A stretch of 64,000 nucleotides of DNA, taken from NCBI GenBank assembly GCA_027922465.2, contig BQMF02000175.1, positions 248,001-312,000 on the forward strand, given 5' to 3'. This DNA comes from Turritopsis dohrnii. Lineage: Eukaryota > Cnidaria > Hydrozoa > Anthoathecata > Oceaniidae. The notes under the pieces were generated by a model. The model searched no databases. It was not told the DNA's origin and saw nothing but the letters and a program-made list of their open reading frames with translations. This document shows, piece after piece, positions 35,528 through 48,167 of this stretch; position 1 is the first letter of the stretch, and each line of letters begins with the position of its first letter. A program made the position numbers and the translations under genes.

Positions 35528-36581
35528 AGTATATAGACTAGGTTCAAAGTTACTTTTACATTTAAGACTGTACTACTAGTATTTCATATTAAGAAAATTG
35601 TCCACTTGGATAGGTTTTGTATCTTCTTTGAAGTTTGTCCAAGCATCTTTGTGCCAAAAATACCAAAAGAAATAAATGTTGCTATGTTACAAGTTACATG
35701 AAAATGTACAAGTAAAAAATCTAAAAAGAGAAAAATGAGAAATCGCAGTAATTTTCATAGGAGCAACGGCAAAATGATGATGTTGTTTTAACTGCTTCAT
35801 TTTAAAACTTGTTTTTTCTTTATTTTATTTGATACAATTTTTTCTTGTCTCGTAATATTATATACTTCTTATACACAAGCAAAACATCCTGTTTTCGTCA
35901 CTTCCAGCGAGTGCCCTGTTTAACATATTCAATATTGGTGAATAAAAAATGGCAACCCCGCACCAACCTCCAAACAACTTCGATAACAATTCATTTTAGC
36001 AATCAGATATGATTTGTTTTTTACATTTGTTTTCTGACCCTAAGCAACAACACTATCTATACGACAAAACCACTATCTATACCACATGGGACTATCAACA
36101 AAATGCTTGCACCATTAAGCTTATAAGGTCATACCCCATAACACAACCACTCACTCCTCGGTAATGTCAAACTCATTCCGTCTTTGCCACGTACTATCTG
36201 AAAATTACTAGTGTCTTCCTTGATTTTAAGAAGACTCTGAAGGCTGTTTTCCACTTCTCGAAAATTTTACATGGAAGGAATACATTCTTTTTCTAACATG
36301 CGTGCGTTCTGTTTCTTTTCGCAGATTCTCAATCAGTCAATTAGGTTGACCTTTACCAAAAAAATAATATAATACAATTCACAACATCCCAGGTTGATAG
36401 GATGGCAATTTTCAGAAGTTTTATTAAAAGGACAATAACGAGAAGTTTCATTTTTGAATATATATTAACTCAATATTTCGTCCTGCATCCGCAGAACATC
36501 GTCAGGAACGTTTGAATGGATCATGAAAGACATTACATTGTTAACGGAATTTTGTGACGTATGGCGCCATTAATAAAGTCT
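35528..36581. other. No gene seen
   Basis: Moderately AT-rich sequence without long ORFs. Confidence 0.4.
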
Positions 36582-36777
36582 TAAGGCCGGTCTCCACTCA
36601 TCGCGCTACTTTTTCCAAAACATGACGTAATCTCTTGAATGCGGGAGATCGCCTGCAGAGTTGAGTTTCGTTCTACTTTTTTTCAAGTCGCGCGATTATT
36701 ACGTCAGCATGAACCAATAAGATTAAAGAACAAAAAATGTAAGAGCAATGCGCGCGATGAGTGGAGACCAGCCTTTA
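36582..36777. mobile_element. 196-bp MITE with 25-bp inverted ends
   Basis: TAAGGCCGGTCTCCACTCAT at the left faces ATGAGTGGAGACCAGCCTTTA at the right. Both arms extend to CGCGC. The outermost TTAA/TTTA suggests a TTAA-like target. Confidence 0.7.
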
Positions 36778-36812
36778 GCCGGTACGTATTTTGCCTCTCA
36801 TAATCTTACTAC

Positions 36813-36960
36813 CGTGTAACAGCAACACGAAAAGTTAGATGGTGATGATGAACAAAATCGAAAAATGACTTTCGTCTATCTCGTGAAACTACTATGCCTC
36901 CTACTCGCTCGCTTACGCTCGAGTAATAAATAAATAAATAAATAAACAAATAAATAAACA
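36813..36960. repeat. Dispersed repeat copy followed by an (AAAT)n run
   Basis: 36813-36925 is the inverted copy of 3405-3515. It ends at GCTCGCTTACGCTCG and runs into ATAAATAAATAAATAAA-type simple sequence at 36922-36960. Confidence 0.65.
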
Positions 36961-38359
36961 CGTAAGAGACGTCATCATCTTCAGACGTACAAGATGTGTT
37001 GCGATGGGTGCGATGTTGCTCTTTGCACCACAAGCGAAACTTATTCGAAAATATATAGAGTCTAGAAACGAGGAAATTCTTTTCTGAATCCAATGCTATG
37101 TTCTTTGCGTCGAGAAAGTTAGATGGCTCAAAATACCTTTTAAACACCAGAGATGTCTCCGAGCAAATTTCCTTTCTCCGCTGAAATACACTATCTCACT
37201 TATTACACTTAATTGGTTCACAATAAATTGGATTGCTAGAAATTGGATGGTGTAAACACAAAAATTTGATGGTTTTTCATCTGTTTCAACATATTTGATC
37301 CAACGGAAGAACGTTGGATGTGTTCAACTTCCATCCAACGCGTAAATAGATACTCACACGCGTTTCCAGAACTTTAATTTGCTGCGATCTGCATAAAGAA
37401 ATAACAAATATGACGGGAAAATCAAAGACATAATAAATATGGCGGGAAAATCACAGCGCATTGAGAAAACAGAACATTTTATAAACAAAATGAAAAATGA
37501 GGTAAAAAAATTTTTCTTATTTTCCAGAAAATGAGATAATAAAAAAAGACGTGCTCGCAAAATGTTCTACAAAAAGTGCAGCCGAGTTTCTTCCAACACA
37601 TTCTTTAATTTCATTTGGATAGTGTAAACAGCTGATTCAATTCCAGTAATTAGACGGTCCAATTTATTGAAACCAATTAATTGTATATAGTGTATTACCC
37701 TTTCAGTTGACAATTCCAGCGAAGTTAAGGAAATACTCTGAGGAACCGATTGCATAAAACTGAATGGTCTGGGAAGTATGTCGGATTTTCTTACTTTACT
37801 GGAAATGGAAAAAAAGCGTCATGTTACTCTGATGATGACTTCGTGAAAGTCGAAAGATATAACAACAAACTCATTTTTGTTTTATTTTTAATCTCACTTC
37901 AAGATTTAGATAGAATGAATTTATTCGTACTCCTATTTATTTTATATTTTTTCAAACTGTCGTATGGTAAAATATTTTGAAAAAAAGCGAGCAAAGGAAG
38001 AATTTTCAGCACTGCTCGGAATCAAGGAATCGTTACGTTACTCTGTTCTGGGTTGTAAAATTTACCTGAGACAACCTTTCTCCTAAATCACAATTTAAAT
38101 TAAAAGGGCTTGACTTCTCGTTACTTGGCCCAACTCCAAGATAACACGCCCTTCATACAATCAGACCTGGACAAGTTGGAACAGGATGAACGGGGATGGG
38201 GGTTGGGGGCGATGAAAAGCGGTTGTCATAACGCAAAATCATTACATTTTATTTTCGACCCATTCATTTCGTCAAAATTATTTTCACTTAATATTTTCAT
38301 TTTTAATATTGCATAGAAAAACTATCACTACTCCACCCAATACAAAAACCGCCTAAAAC
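36961..38359. other. No recognisable gene downstream of spermidine synthase
   Basis: Short ORFs only. Repeated TTGGAT words lie near 37.2 kb. The 3' untranslated region of the neighbouring gene probably ends in the last part. Confidence 0.4.
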
Positions 38360-38421
38360 ACGACCGACCGACCATACGATACAGCCATACACGACCGACC
38401 GACCATACGATACAGCCATAC
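38360..38421. repeat. Exact 31-bp tandem duplication in the gene's 3' flank
   Basis: ACGACCGACCGACCATACGA plus TACAGCCATAC occurs twice back to back, 14 bp beyond the stop codon of the spermidine synthase gene, and so probably lies in its 3' untranslated region. Confidence 0.85.
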
Positions 38422-38434
38422 ATTTTCAGTGTAG

Positions 38435-41488
<3,054 letters not shown>

Positions 41489-43965
41489 TTTCTTTCTCAA
41501 TATACACACTATTCATAAACACATACAAAAGTACATTCATAAGCAAGGCAGAGAGGAAAAAGACACAACAGGAAAGACTGTTCATGAAATTTGAAATTTG
41601 AAAATCATGTAAATGCTATGTGGCTGTAAAAGGACAATTTAAGACTCCTGGAGAGATTTTTTATTTTGAATGGAAATATTATACTGTGATGAGTAAAGAC
41701 TTAATCTGCAAGAATATTGAACACCAACTGTATTCTCTTTAATTTCAGAGTCAAACTCCATAAACTCATATCATTCTTAACTTAAGGAGAACTAAACTCA
41801 AAAAAGTTTTTTGCAATATTAAAAACAGCTTAAAAAACAAAGAAGGGCAGTTTTTAAATTTTGAAAAATTGTTTCCCTTCCTCAGATATTCTCATTAAAA
41901 GTTTTTTTCCAAAACATGATCACCATGAAAATGTGACATCACAACATTTAATAAATAAAACATACAAATACATGGTTAACTCTGAATGTTATAGCGATAT
42001 ATTGCTAGAAACTTGTATGTGGAGTATAAAATGACAAAATCAGCAAAGAAATTTATTGTCATTGTTACTCCAGCTCAGTTTCAGTTCTTATGTTTCACAT
42101 TAACTGTCCAGTAAAAATTGTTCCATTTTCTTAAAGTTCAGGGAGCAGTACCTCAATAGGTTTATCAGCAAAAAAAGTATATACCTAGAAACAAACCAAA
42201 GTAACTATGGCAACAGTTACTTTTACTAATTAAAGCTTGGTTTCCAATAAAATTATTTTTGTTGCACAAACGCTTTGCTGTACTTTGTTATGCAACATAG
42301 TGTAGGAAATAGATTTTTTTCTATCCCTGCAAAAAGTGTTGTACAACATACTTTTGTTGCACTATGTTTAAAATCTAGGTCCATATGACAATTTCAAGAA
42401 AAATAAAACGGAACTGAGTCCGAATAAATTCATTGTGTTGAAAAATCTAGAATCAGATTCAAACAAACACAACAAGATTTGTAAAAAATGTTTAAACATA
42501 GAAGAGAATATATAGTTGTTAGCATTGACAAATGAGATTTTCGTAGATTCACTTAATGAACTGTGAAAGCAAGGTTTATTTATAGTAACAAATAGCTCAA
42601 CACGTTACCATTAAGCCACTGCACTGCATTGCACACTTAAAATTTTAAAACATGTTTAGTAAGGGACAAAAGTAAGCTAAACTAAAGAATATGCAATAAA
42701 TATTTATATATACAATATTTGACACATTAACTACACTTTTTATTGATTTGATAAATCTTGTAATGTGATGCTCCTGGGATTTCAATAGTAACCCATAAAA
42801 CGTTATTACACTATATATAACATTAAAAAGACCAAAATTTGTGCAAAGGCATACAGATGCAATATCTAATCAGATTGTTTGAAAAACTGAAAAACACTTA
42901 AAGTGTGTTAAAGTGTTTGTGAAACCATAATTTGCATTATTTGGCAGGTTGCGGATTTTCTGAAGTAACAATAACATTGACAAGTTAATTGAATATTTTT
43001 TTGCTCATCGATGACAGCTGTAGCTGTCAAAACGTAGCCAAAATAAAATTGCTTGCTCATGACATGATAAACTCTGACTGATTCAATTATAATGACTGAA
43101 CAGATATATAAGCGAAAATATTTTTCAAATTGTAAAAGTTGCTACAGTTTATCCTATTTTTTGTAATGACTTGTATCATTTGCCGATTATTTGCTGATTG
43201 CTTTACCCCCAAGAAAGGCTATCAATGTCAACTTTGGTCTTTATTAGCCCCTGTTGTTATCACAATCCCCCTGGAGCATCACATATATACTAAGAATCCA
43301 AATCATTTTCATAGCAAAGAAAAAATAGTTTTAAATGGATTCCTTTAAAACTATCTCTGGCTCTGCAGGCACTATAGGACCACTTTCCTAATTCCCTAAT
43401 AATTCATGGCTCTGATGCAGAATTTCACCTTCATTACATGAACCTGTCTCAAAATCAAGAGAGGTTAGGGTTGTTAGGGTTAGATTTAGATATCAATACA
43501 ATAAGTAGCGCTAATTCTGCGCATCAGTATCAGAATCATGAATAACATTAGAACAAAAAACGTGAAGATTTCCTTAACATATAAAAAGTTTTATTCCAGA
43601 TAAGGATTTCAAATACAAAAAATCTGTGTGTGTGTGTGTGTGTGAGTTGACATTTGCAACCTATCTTTCTCTTTCATACTCACCAAATAAAGAAAGCATA
43701 CCTAAGTGTGTGTTACTCGAGTTATATTCGTATGACTGATAATCAAGAAAGCTAAATAATGATTATAAAACATCATTTTGAAAAAGCGGAAGATTATTTT
43801 TGCGGAGTTCCTTTTCGGGGATTTTACATCCATCTACCGCGTGCTTTTTCATAATGGAATAACCGTGTAATTGATATCACGAACTTTTCAATTCCTGAGG
43901 AGGAGAGGCGACAAACAAAATCGGACAACCATATTGCGAAATTTATTACACAATACCATAGATAT
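41489..43965. other. Upstream of spermidine synthase; no other gene seen
   Basis: The promoter of the minus-strand gene should lie in the first few hundred bases, but no clear TATA box or initiator stands out. A (GT)n microsatellite lies at about 43626-43645. Confidence 0.4.
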
Positions 43966-43993
43966 AAAGCGCGAAGCGCTAGATGCGTGACTC
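43966..43993. repeat. 28-bp outer arm, left of DIRS copy 1
   Basis: The sequence containing GCGCGAAGCGCTAGATGCGT is identical, inverted, to 56723-56750 beyond DIRS copy 2. It lies 18 bp outside the terminus inferred from the internal complementary region. It starts with a GCGC-GAA-GCGC hairpin like the one inside the other terminus. Confidence 0.8.
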
Positions 43994-44011
43994 CCCCTCG
44001 GGCGGTGAGGC

Positions 44012-44136
44012 AATTTTATTTCATAAAATCTCCGCCGGATCTAATACTGGATATCGGTCATGCTAGTTAGGATGCTTAAAGCCACAGCTTTAAACCATCC
44101 TATACTTAAAGCTAGAAGCGATAGCGTCAACCCTCT
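44012..44136. repeat. Left terminus, DIRS copy 1
   Basis: All 125 bp, from AATTTTATTTCATAAAAT to GTCAACCCTCT, recur as a perfect reverse complement at 48177-48301. The first 20 bp form an ATTTTAT...ATAAAAT hairpin. Confidence 0.9.
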
Positions 44137-44282
44137 TTTTTTCATGCTAGAACGAAGGAAAGACGTAGCGCGAAAGTAATTTCACAAGGTAATTAAATCT
44201 TTGATTATAAATGGCATCGTAGATTTAAAAACATTGACATTGAAATCTGATAACAGAGATTGCATAATAGAAAAATCAAGCA

Positions 44283-47200
44283 ATGTATTTTCGGTCTTTT
44301 TGCCGTAGAATGGATAAGACTAGTGATCAAAACACACCATCTACATCTTCATCATCTACCTCGTCTATAAATAAGGACCAAAATCAGGATCCAAAGAGGA
44401 AGGTAGAAGAGGAGAATAATCCTACCGAACCTGCGCCTAAAAAGGTTAAAATAGAAAGGTTCAGCCTGGAGGATGACTCTACACAGTGGAATCTGACTAA
44501 AGAACTTGCAGATTATGCCACTGAGAAATTGAACACTTATATTTCTGATAAGCAGCTTGAGGAAGGAATTTTAAAAGAATTCCCTATCCCATCCAATCTC
44601 AAATTAAACAAGGAGTTGGATGCCCACATGAAGCGTACAGTCGAGAACAAGAAAAACAAACAATGTCTTGCAATCGATAAAGCTCTTGAGAATATCCAAA
44701 AGAAGATTGGTCTGGTGTTCGGTCCACTCTCCACTATGTGGGACTTTCTTGAGCATGAGAGAAATGAAATGAAAGCTAATGCGGAAAATAATGACAGTAA
44801 TGAGATGTTGGACACCGCAGACAGAATGTGCAATCTTATGGAAATGATGGTTGTCCTCATTGGTCAGGCTTTCAACTCGACCTCTTATTATAGAAGAAAA
44901 AACATATTGTTATCTATCATGTCAGACAAGAAACAAGTTACTGACATTCTGAAGAGTAATAGTGATGTACTGGAGGAGAATAAAGGCGAAAAGCTGTTTG
45001 GAGAAAAATTTGATGATCGAGTTGTTGCACAGTTGAAAATTATGAAAAAATCAAAGGAGTTTCTTGGTGTGGCAGAGTATAAACAAGCCAGTGGTTCCCA
45101 TCAGCCCTTTCGAAAAGGCCCCCTATCAAATCAAGCGAATAGGGGGCATTTCTTCAACAACGTCAATGGATTCAAGAGACCATTCTCAAGAAGAGGTGGT
45201 AAGTCAAATTTCTTCTCTGGAATTTCTAAGACCTCATCCTTCGACATATCAAGTGAATGTACTTTCAATTCAGGACTACCCAAATGTTCATCCTCTAGTA
45301 AAGAACTTATTTCCTGTAAAAATATCCGAAGGTCTACCCTTGGCTGGTCGAATAGGCTATTTTTTGAAAAATTGGCAAAAAGTGACAAACGACCAAGCTA
45401 TACTTCAGGCAGTTCAAGGGTATCAAATTCCCTTTGTCTCAACACCTTGTCAAAAGGTAATCCCAAGGCCTGCGAATCTGAATGTCCACGAGAGGAAACT
45501 GGTGGACCAGGAGATAGAGGAGATGCTTCAAAAAGGAGCAATAGAGAAGGTATATCCATCAGAAGGCCAGTTTTTAAGCAATATTTTTCTAGTACCCAAA
45601 AAAGGTGGGGGAAACAGACCGGTCATAAATTTAAAAGGTTTGAATCAATACATTCCCTACATGCATTTCAAAATGGAGGGTCTATTTCTGATAAAAGAGT
45701 TATTAACTCCGAACGATTGGATGTGCAAAGTGGATTTAAAGGATGCATACTTCTCTATTCCTATCCACCAGAGTTCTCGAAAATTCATACGTTTCGAATG
45801 GCAAGGTTCACTTTATCAATTCCTTTGCCTTTGTTTTGGTTTGGGCCCAGCTCCAAGATTATTCACAAAACTGTTAAAGGTTCCAATAGCCTTGTTGAGG
45901 AGGTTGAAGGTGAAGTTGATAATATATCTGGACGACATACTTTTAATGGCAGCCTCTCTGAAAGACCTGGAAATGGGGAGGGACACATTGATTTTTTTGT
46001 TACAACATCTTGGACTAATAATAAATCTAAAGAAATCAGTACTAATTCCATGCAAGAAAATAGAGTTTTTAGGAGTGATTGTAGATTCGAACAAAATGGA
46101 AATTTCCCTTTCAGAGGAGAAAGTTGTAAAAATAAAGAAACAGTGCCAATCCCTTCTGGGTCAGGAGACGGTTTCTATAAGGGAATTAACACAACTGATA
46201 GGGAGACTGTCTTCAACAGCAATAGCAGTTTTGCCGGCGCCTTTACAATACCGTTGTTTACAGAGGGATCAGATCAATCATTTGCAGGCCTCAGGCTCAT
46301 TCGAAAAAAGGATAGTCCTGTCTCAAGGTGTGAGACAGGAAATGATCTGGTGGATTCACAATCTCACCCTGAACAATGGCAAATCCCTGATTTGGAAACC
46401 ACCCCAACTGATAATCCAGTCAGATGCCTCAAAGGAGGGGTGGGGGGCCCATTGTCAAGGGGAAAGAACAGGTGGCCCTTGGACCTCCGAAGAGAGCAGG
46501 CTCCATATAAACATTTTAGAATTAAAAGCAGCCAAGTTAGCTATTTTAGCATTCACAAAAGGCAGGAAGAACCTGAACAGCATCCATATTCAAATGGACA
46601 ACATGGTGGCCCTGTCTTATCTAGTCAAAATGGGGGGCACAAACAATCAAACTCTGGTGAATTTAAGCAAACAAATTTGGAGTTACTTAATATCAAGGCA
46701 GATCACTCTTACTGCGGAACACTTACCAGGTCATCTGAATGTGGAGGCAGACTTCGAGTCAAGGAATACAAGGGATTCGAGCGAATGGAGACTAAACCCA
46801 TTAGTTTTCAAACAACTTTGCAATCGGATAGGACACCCCAAAATAGATTTGTTCGCTTCTCGAGTGTCAGCACAGCTTCCTCAGTATGTGTCATGGAAGG
46901 AGGATCCTTACAGTCTGGGGAGGGATGCGTTTCAAATGCATTGGGGTCAAGAACTAAATTATGCCTTCCCACCCTTTTGCGTAATAGGAAGAGTCTTAGC
47001 CAAAGTACAAAGGGAAAAATCTCTAATAATATTGATAACCCCAGCGTGGCAATCACAGCCCTGGTTCCCAAGGTTGTTAGAAATGAGTGTAAAGCATCCG
47101 GTTCTTCTCCCTCAAAACCCCGACCTTCTCATGAGCCCTCAAATGCAGAGCCATCCTCTTCTGGAGAACAACTCATTAAGATTAGTGGCTTGGACTGTCT

Positions 47201-48167
47201 CAGGGAAAGCTTATCTTCAGAGGGAATATCAGCAAGAGCTGCCGATCTTATCACAGGAGCTAGGAGAGAAGGGACAAATGCTAATTACGAATCGGCCTGG
47301 CGAAAGTGGTCTTGCTGGTGCGGTAAAAGACAGATTGATCCCATTAGATGTACTTTAAATTACATCTTGGATTTTCTAGCAGAATTGTTTGAACAAGGTC
47401 TAGGGTATAGTGCTATTGGAACTCATAGATCTGCAATTTCTGCCTATCACCACAGCATAGAGGGTTTTACAGTGGGTAAGCACCCTAAGGTCAGTTCATT
47501 GATGACTGGGGTATTTAATAAGAGACCTCCAGTACCGAAATACACTTTTATTTGGGATGTAGATATGGTTTTAAAGTTTATTAAATCACTCCCAACAGAT
47601 GATAGCATTAGTGACAAAATTTTGACTTATAAACTCACTACTTTGCTGGCACTAACAGGAGCTTCTAGGGCTTCTGAAATCACAAATTTGGATATAAGAT
47701 ATTTGACAAGAAGTTCGAATTTTTATACTTTGGCATTTTCCAAAGTCTCCAAAACGTGGAAAAAAGGGAATCAAGCGCCAGTTTTGAAACTCCAAATGTT
47801 CGACCAGGATGAGTCATTGTGTGTTTGTAGATCTATTGATCAGTACCTAAGGAGAACCGAAGCGTGGAGAAAGGGGAATACTCAACTTCTGTTAGCAATT
47901 ATCAATCCTCATAAACCAGTTAAAACTTCTACTGTGTCTGGGTGGTTAGTTAAAATGCTCGCCTTAGCTGGAGTTGACACATCAACGTTCACGGCTCATT
48001 CTACTAGGGCCGCTTCAACAACTAAAGCATTTAATCAAGGGGTCACAATAGCAGATATAGTGAAGAGAGGACAGTGGTCAACTGATTCTACATTTAGAAA
48101 ATTCTATTTTAAGGACAAGGTCAATAGGGAGCCTTTTCAATCTATCATTACTAAGATTAGAGATTAA
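44283..48167 (+). CDS. Gag-to-tyrosine-recombinase frame, DIRS copy 1
   Basis: One 1294-codon frame; ATGs at 44283 and 44310 are both possible. Residues about 10-300 are Gag-like: an acidic/serine-rich N-terminus with a PKRK-type basic patch, then GPLSTMW, a GQAFNSTSYYRRKNIL block and LFGEKFDD. The C-terminal 327 residues (from about 968, SGLDCLRE) form a phage-integrase-type tyrosine recombinase with R1129 (SRASE), H1239 and R1242 (HSTR), W1265 and the nucleophile Y1275. In DIRS elements this recombinase inserts the circular DNA copy. The middle, about 310-960, overlaps the RT-RNase H gene in another frame and has no recognisable domain, yet contains no stop. Translation of unspliced RNA would give a Gag-recombinase fusion. 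Whether the middle is a real protein segment is unknown. Confidence 0.85.
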   Translation: MYFRSFCRRMDKTSDQNTPSTSSSSTSSINKDQNQDPKRKVEEENNPTEPAPKKVKIERFSLEDDSTQWNLTKELADYATEKLNTYISDKQLEEGILKEFPIPSNLKLNKELDAHMKRTVENKKNKQCLAIDKALENIQKKIGLVFGPLSTMWDFLEHERNEMKANAENNDSNEMLDTADRMCNLMEMMVVLIGQAFNSTSYYRRKNILLSIMSDKKQVTDILKSNSDVLEENKGEKLFGEKFDDRVVAQLKIMKKSKEFLGVAEYKQASGSHQPFRKGPLSNQANRGHFFNNVNGFKRPFSRRGGKSNFFSGISKTSSFDISSECTFNSGLPKCSSSSKELISCKNIRRSTLGWSNRLFFEKLAKSDKRPSYTSGSSRVSNSLCLNTLSKGNPKACESECPREETGGPGDRGDASKRSNREGISIRRPVFKQYFSSTQKRWGKQTGHKFKRFESIHSLHAFQNGGSISDKRVINSERLDVQSGFKGCILLYSYPPEFSKIHTFRMARFTLSIPLPLFWFGPSSKIIHKTVKGSNSLVEEVEGEVDNISGRHTFNGSLSERPGNGEGHIDFFVTTSWTNNKSKEISTNSMQENRVFRSDCRFEQNGNFPFRGESCKNKETVPIPSGSGDGFYKGINTTDRETVFNSNSSFAGAFTIPLFTEGSDQSFAGLRLIRKKDSPVSRCETGNDLVDSQSHPEQWQIPDLETTPTDNPVRCLKGGVGGPLSRGKNRWPLDLRREQAPYKHFRIKSSQVSYFSIHKRQEEPEQHPYSNGQHGGPVLSSQNGGHKQSNSGEFKQTNLELLNIKADHSYCGTLTRSSECGGRLRVKEYKGFERMETKPISFQTTLQSDRTPQNRFVRFSSVSTASSVCVMEGGSLQSGEGCVSNALGSRTKLCLPTLLRNRKSLSQSTKGKISNNIDNPSVAITALVPKVVRNECKASGSSPSKPRPSHEPSNAEPSSSGEQLIKISGLDCLRESLSSEGISARAADLITGARREGTNANYESAWRKWSCWCGKRQIDPIRCTLNYILDFLAELFEQGLGYSAIGTHRSAISAYHHSIEGFTVGKHPKVSSLMTGVFNKRPPVPKYTFIWDVDMVLKFIKSLPTDDSISDKILTYKLTTLLALTGASRASEITNLDIRYLTRSSNFYTLAFSKVSKTWKKGNQAPVLKLQMFDQDESLCVCRSIDQYLRRTEAWRKGNTQLLLAIINPHKPVKTSTVSGWLVKMLALAGVDTSTFTAHSTRAASTTKAFNQGVTIADIVKRGQWSTDSTFRKFYFKDKVNREPFQSIITKIRD

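Noticed and set aside
36809..37147. Minus-strand ORF of 112 codons containing a YLFI repeat
   Set aside because: Built from a dispersed repeat plus AAAT microsatellite sequence.
44537..44860. Minus-strand ORF inside DIRS copy 1 gag
   Set aside because: Antisense shadow of gag.
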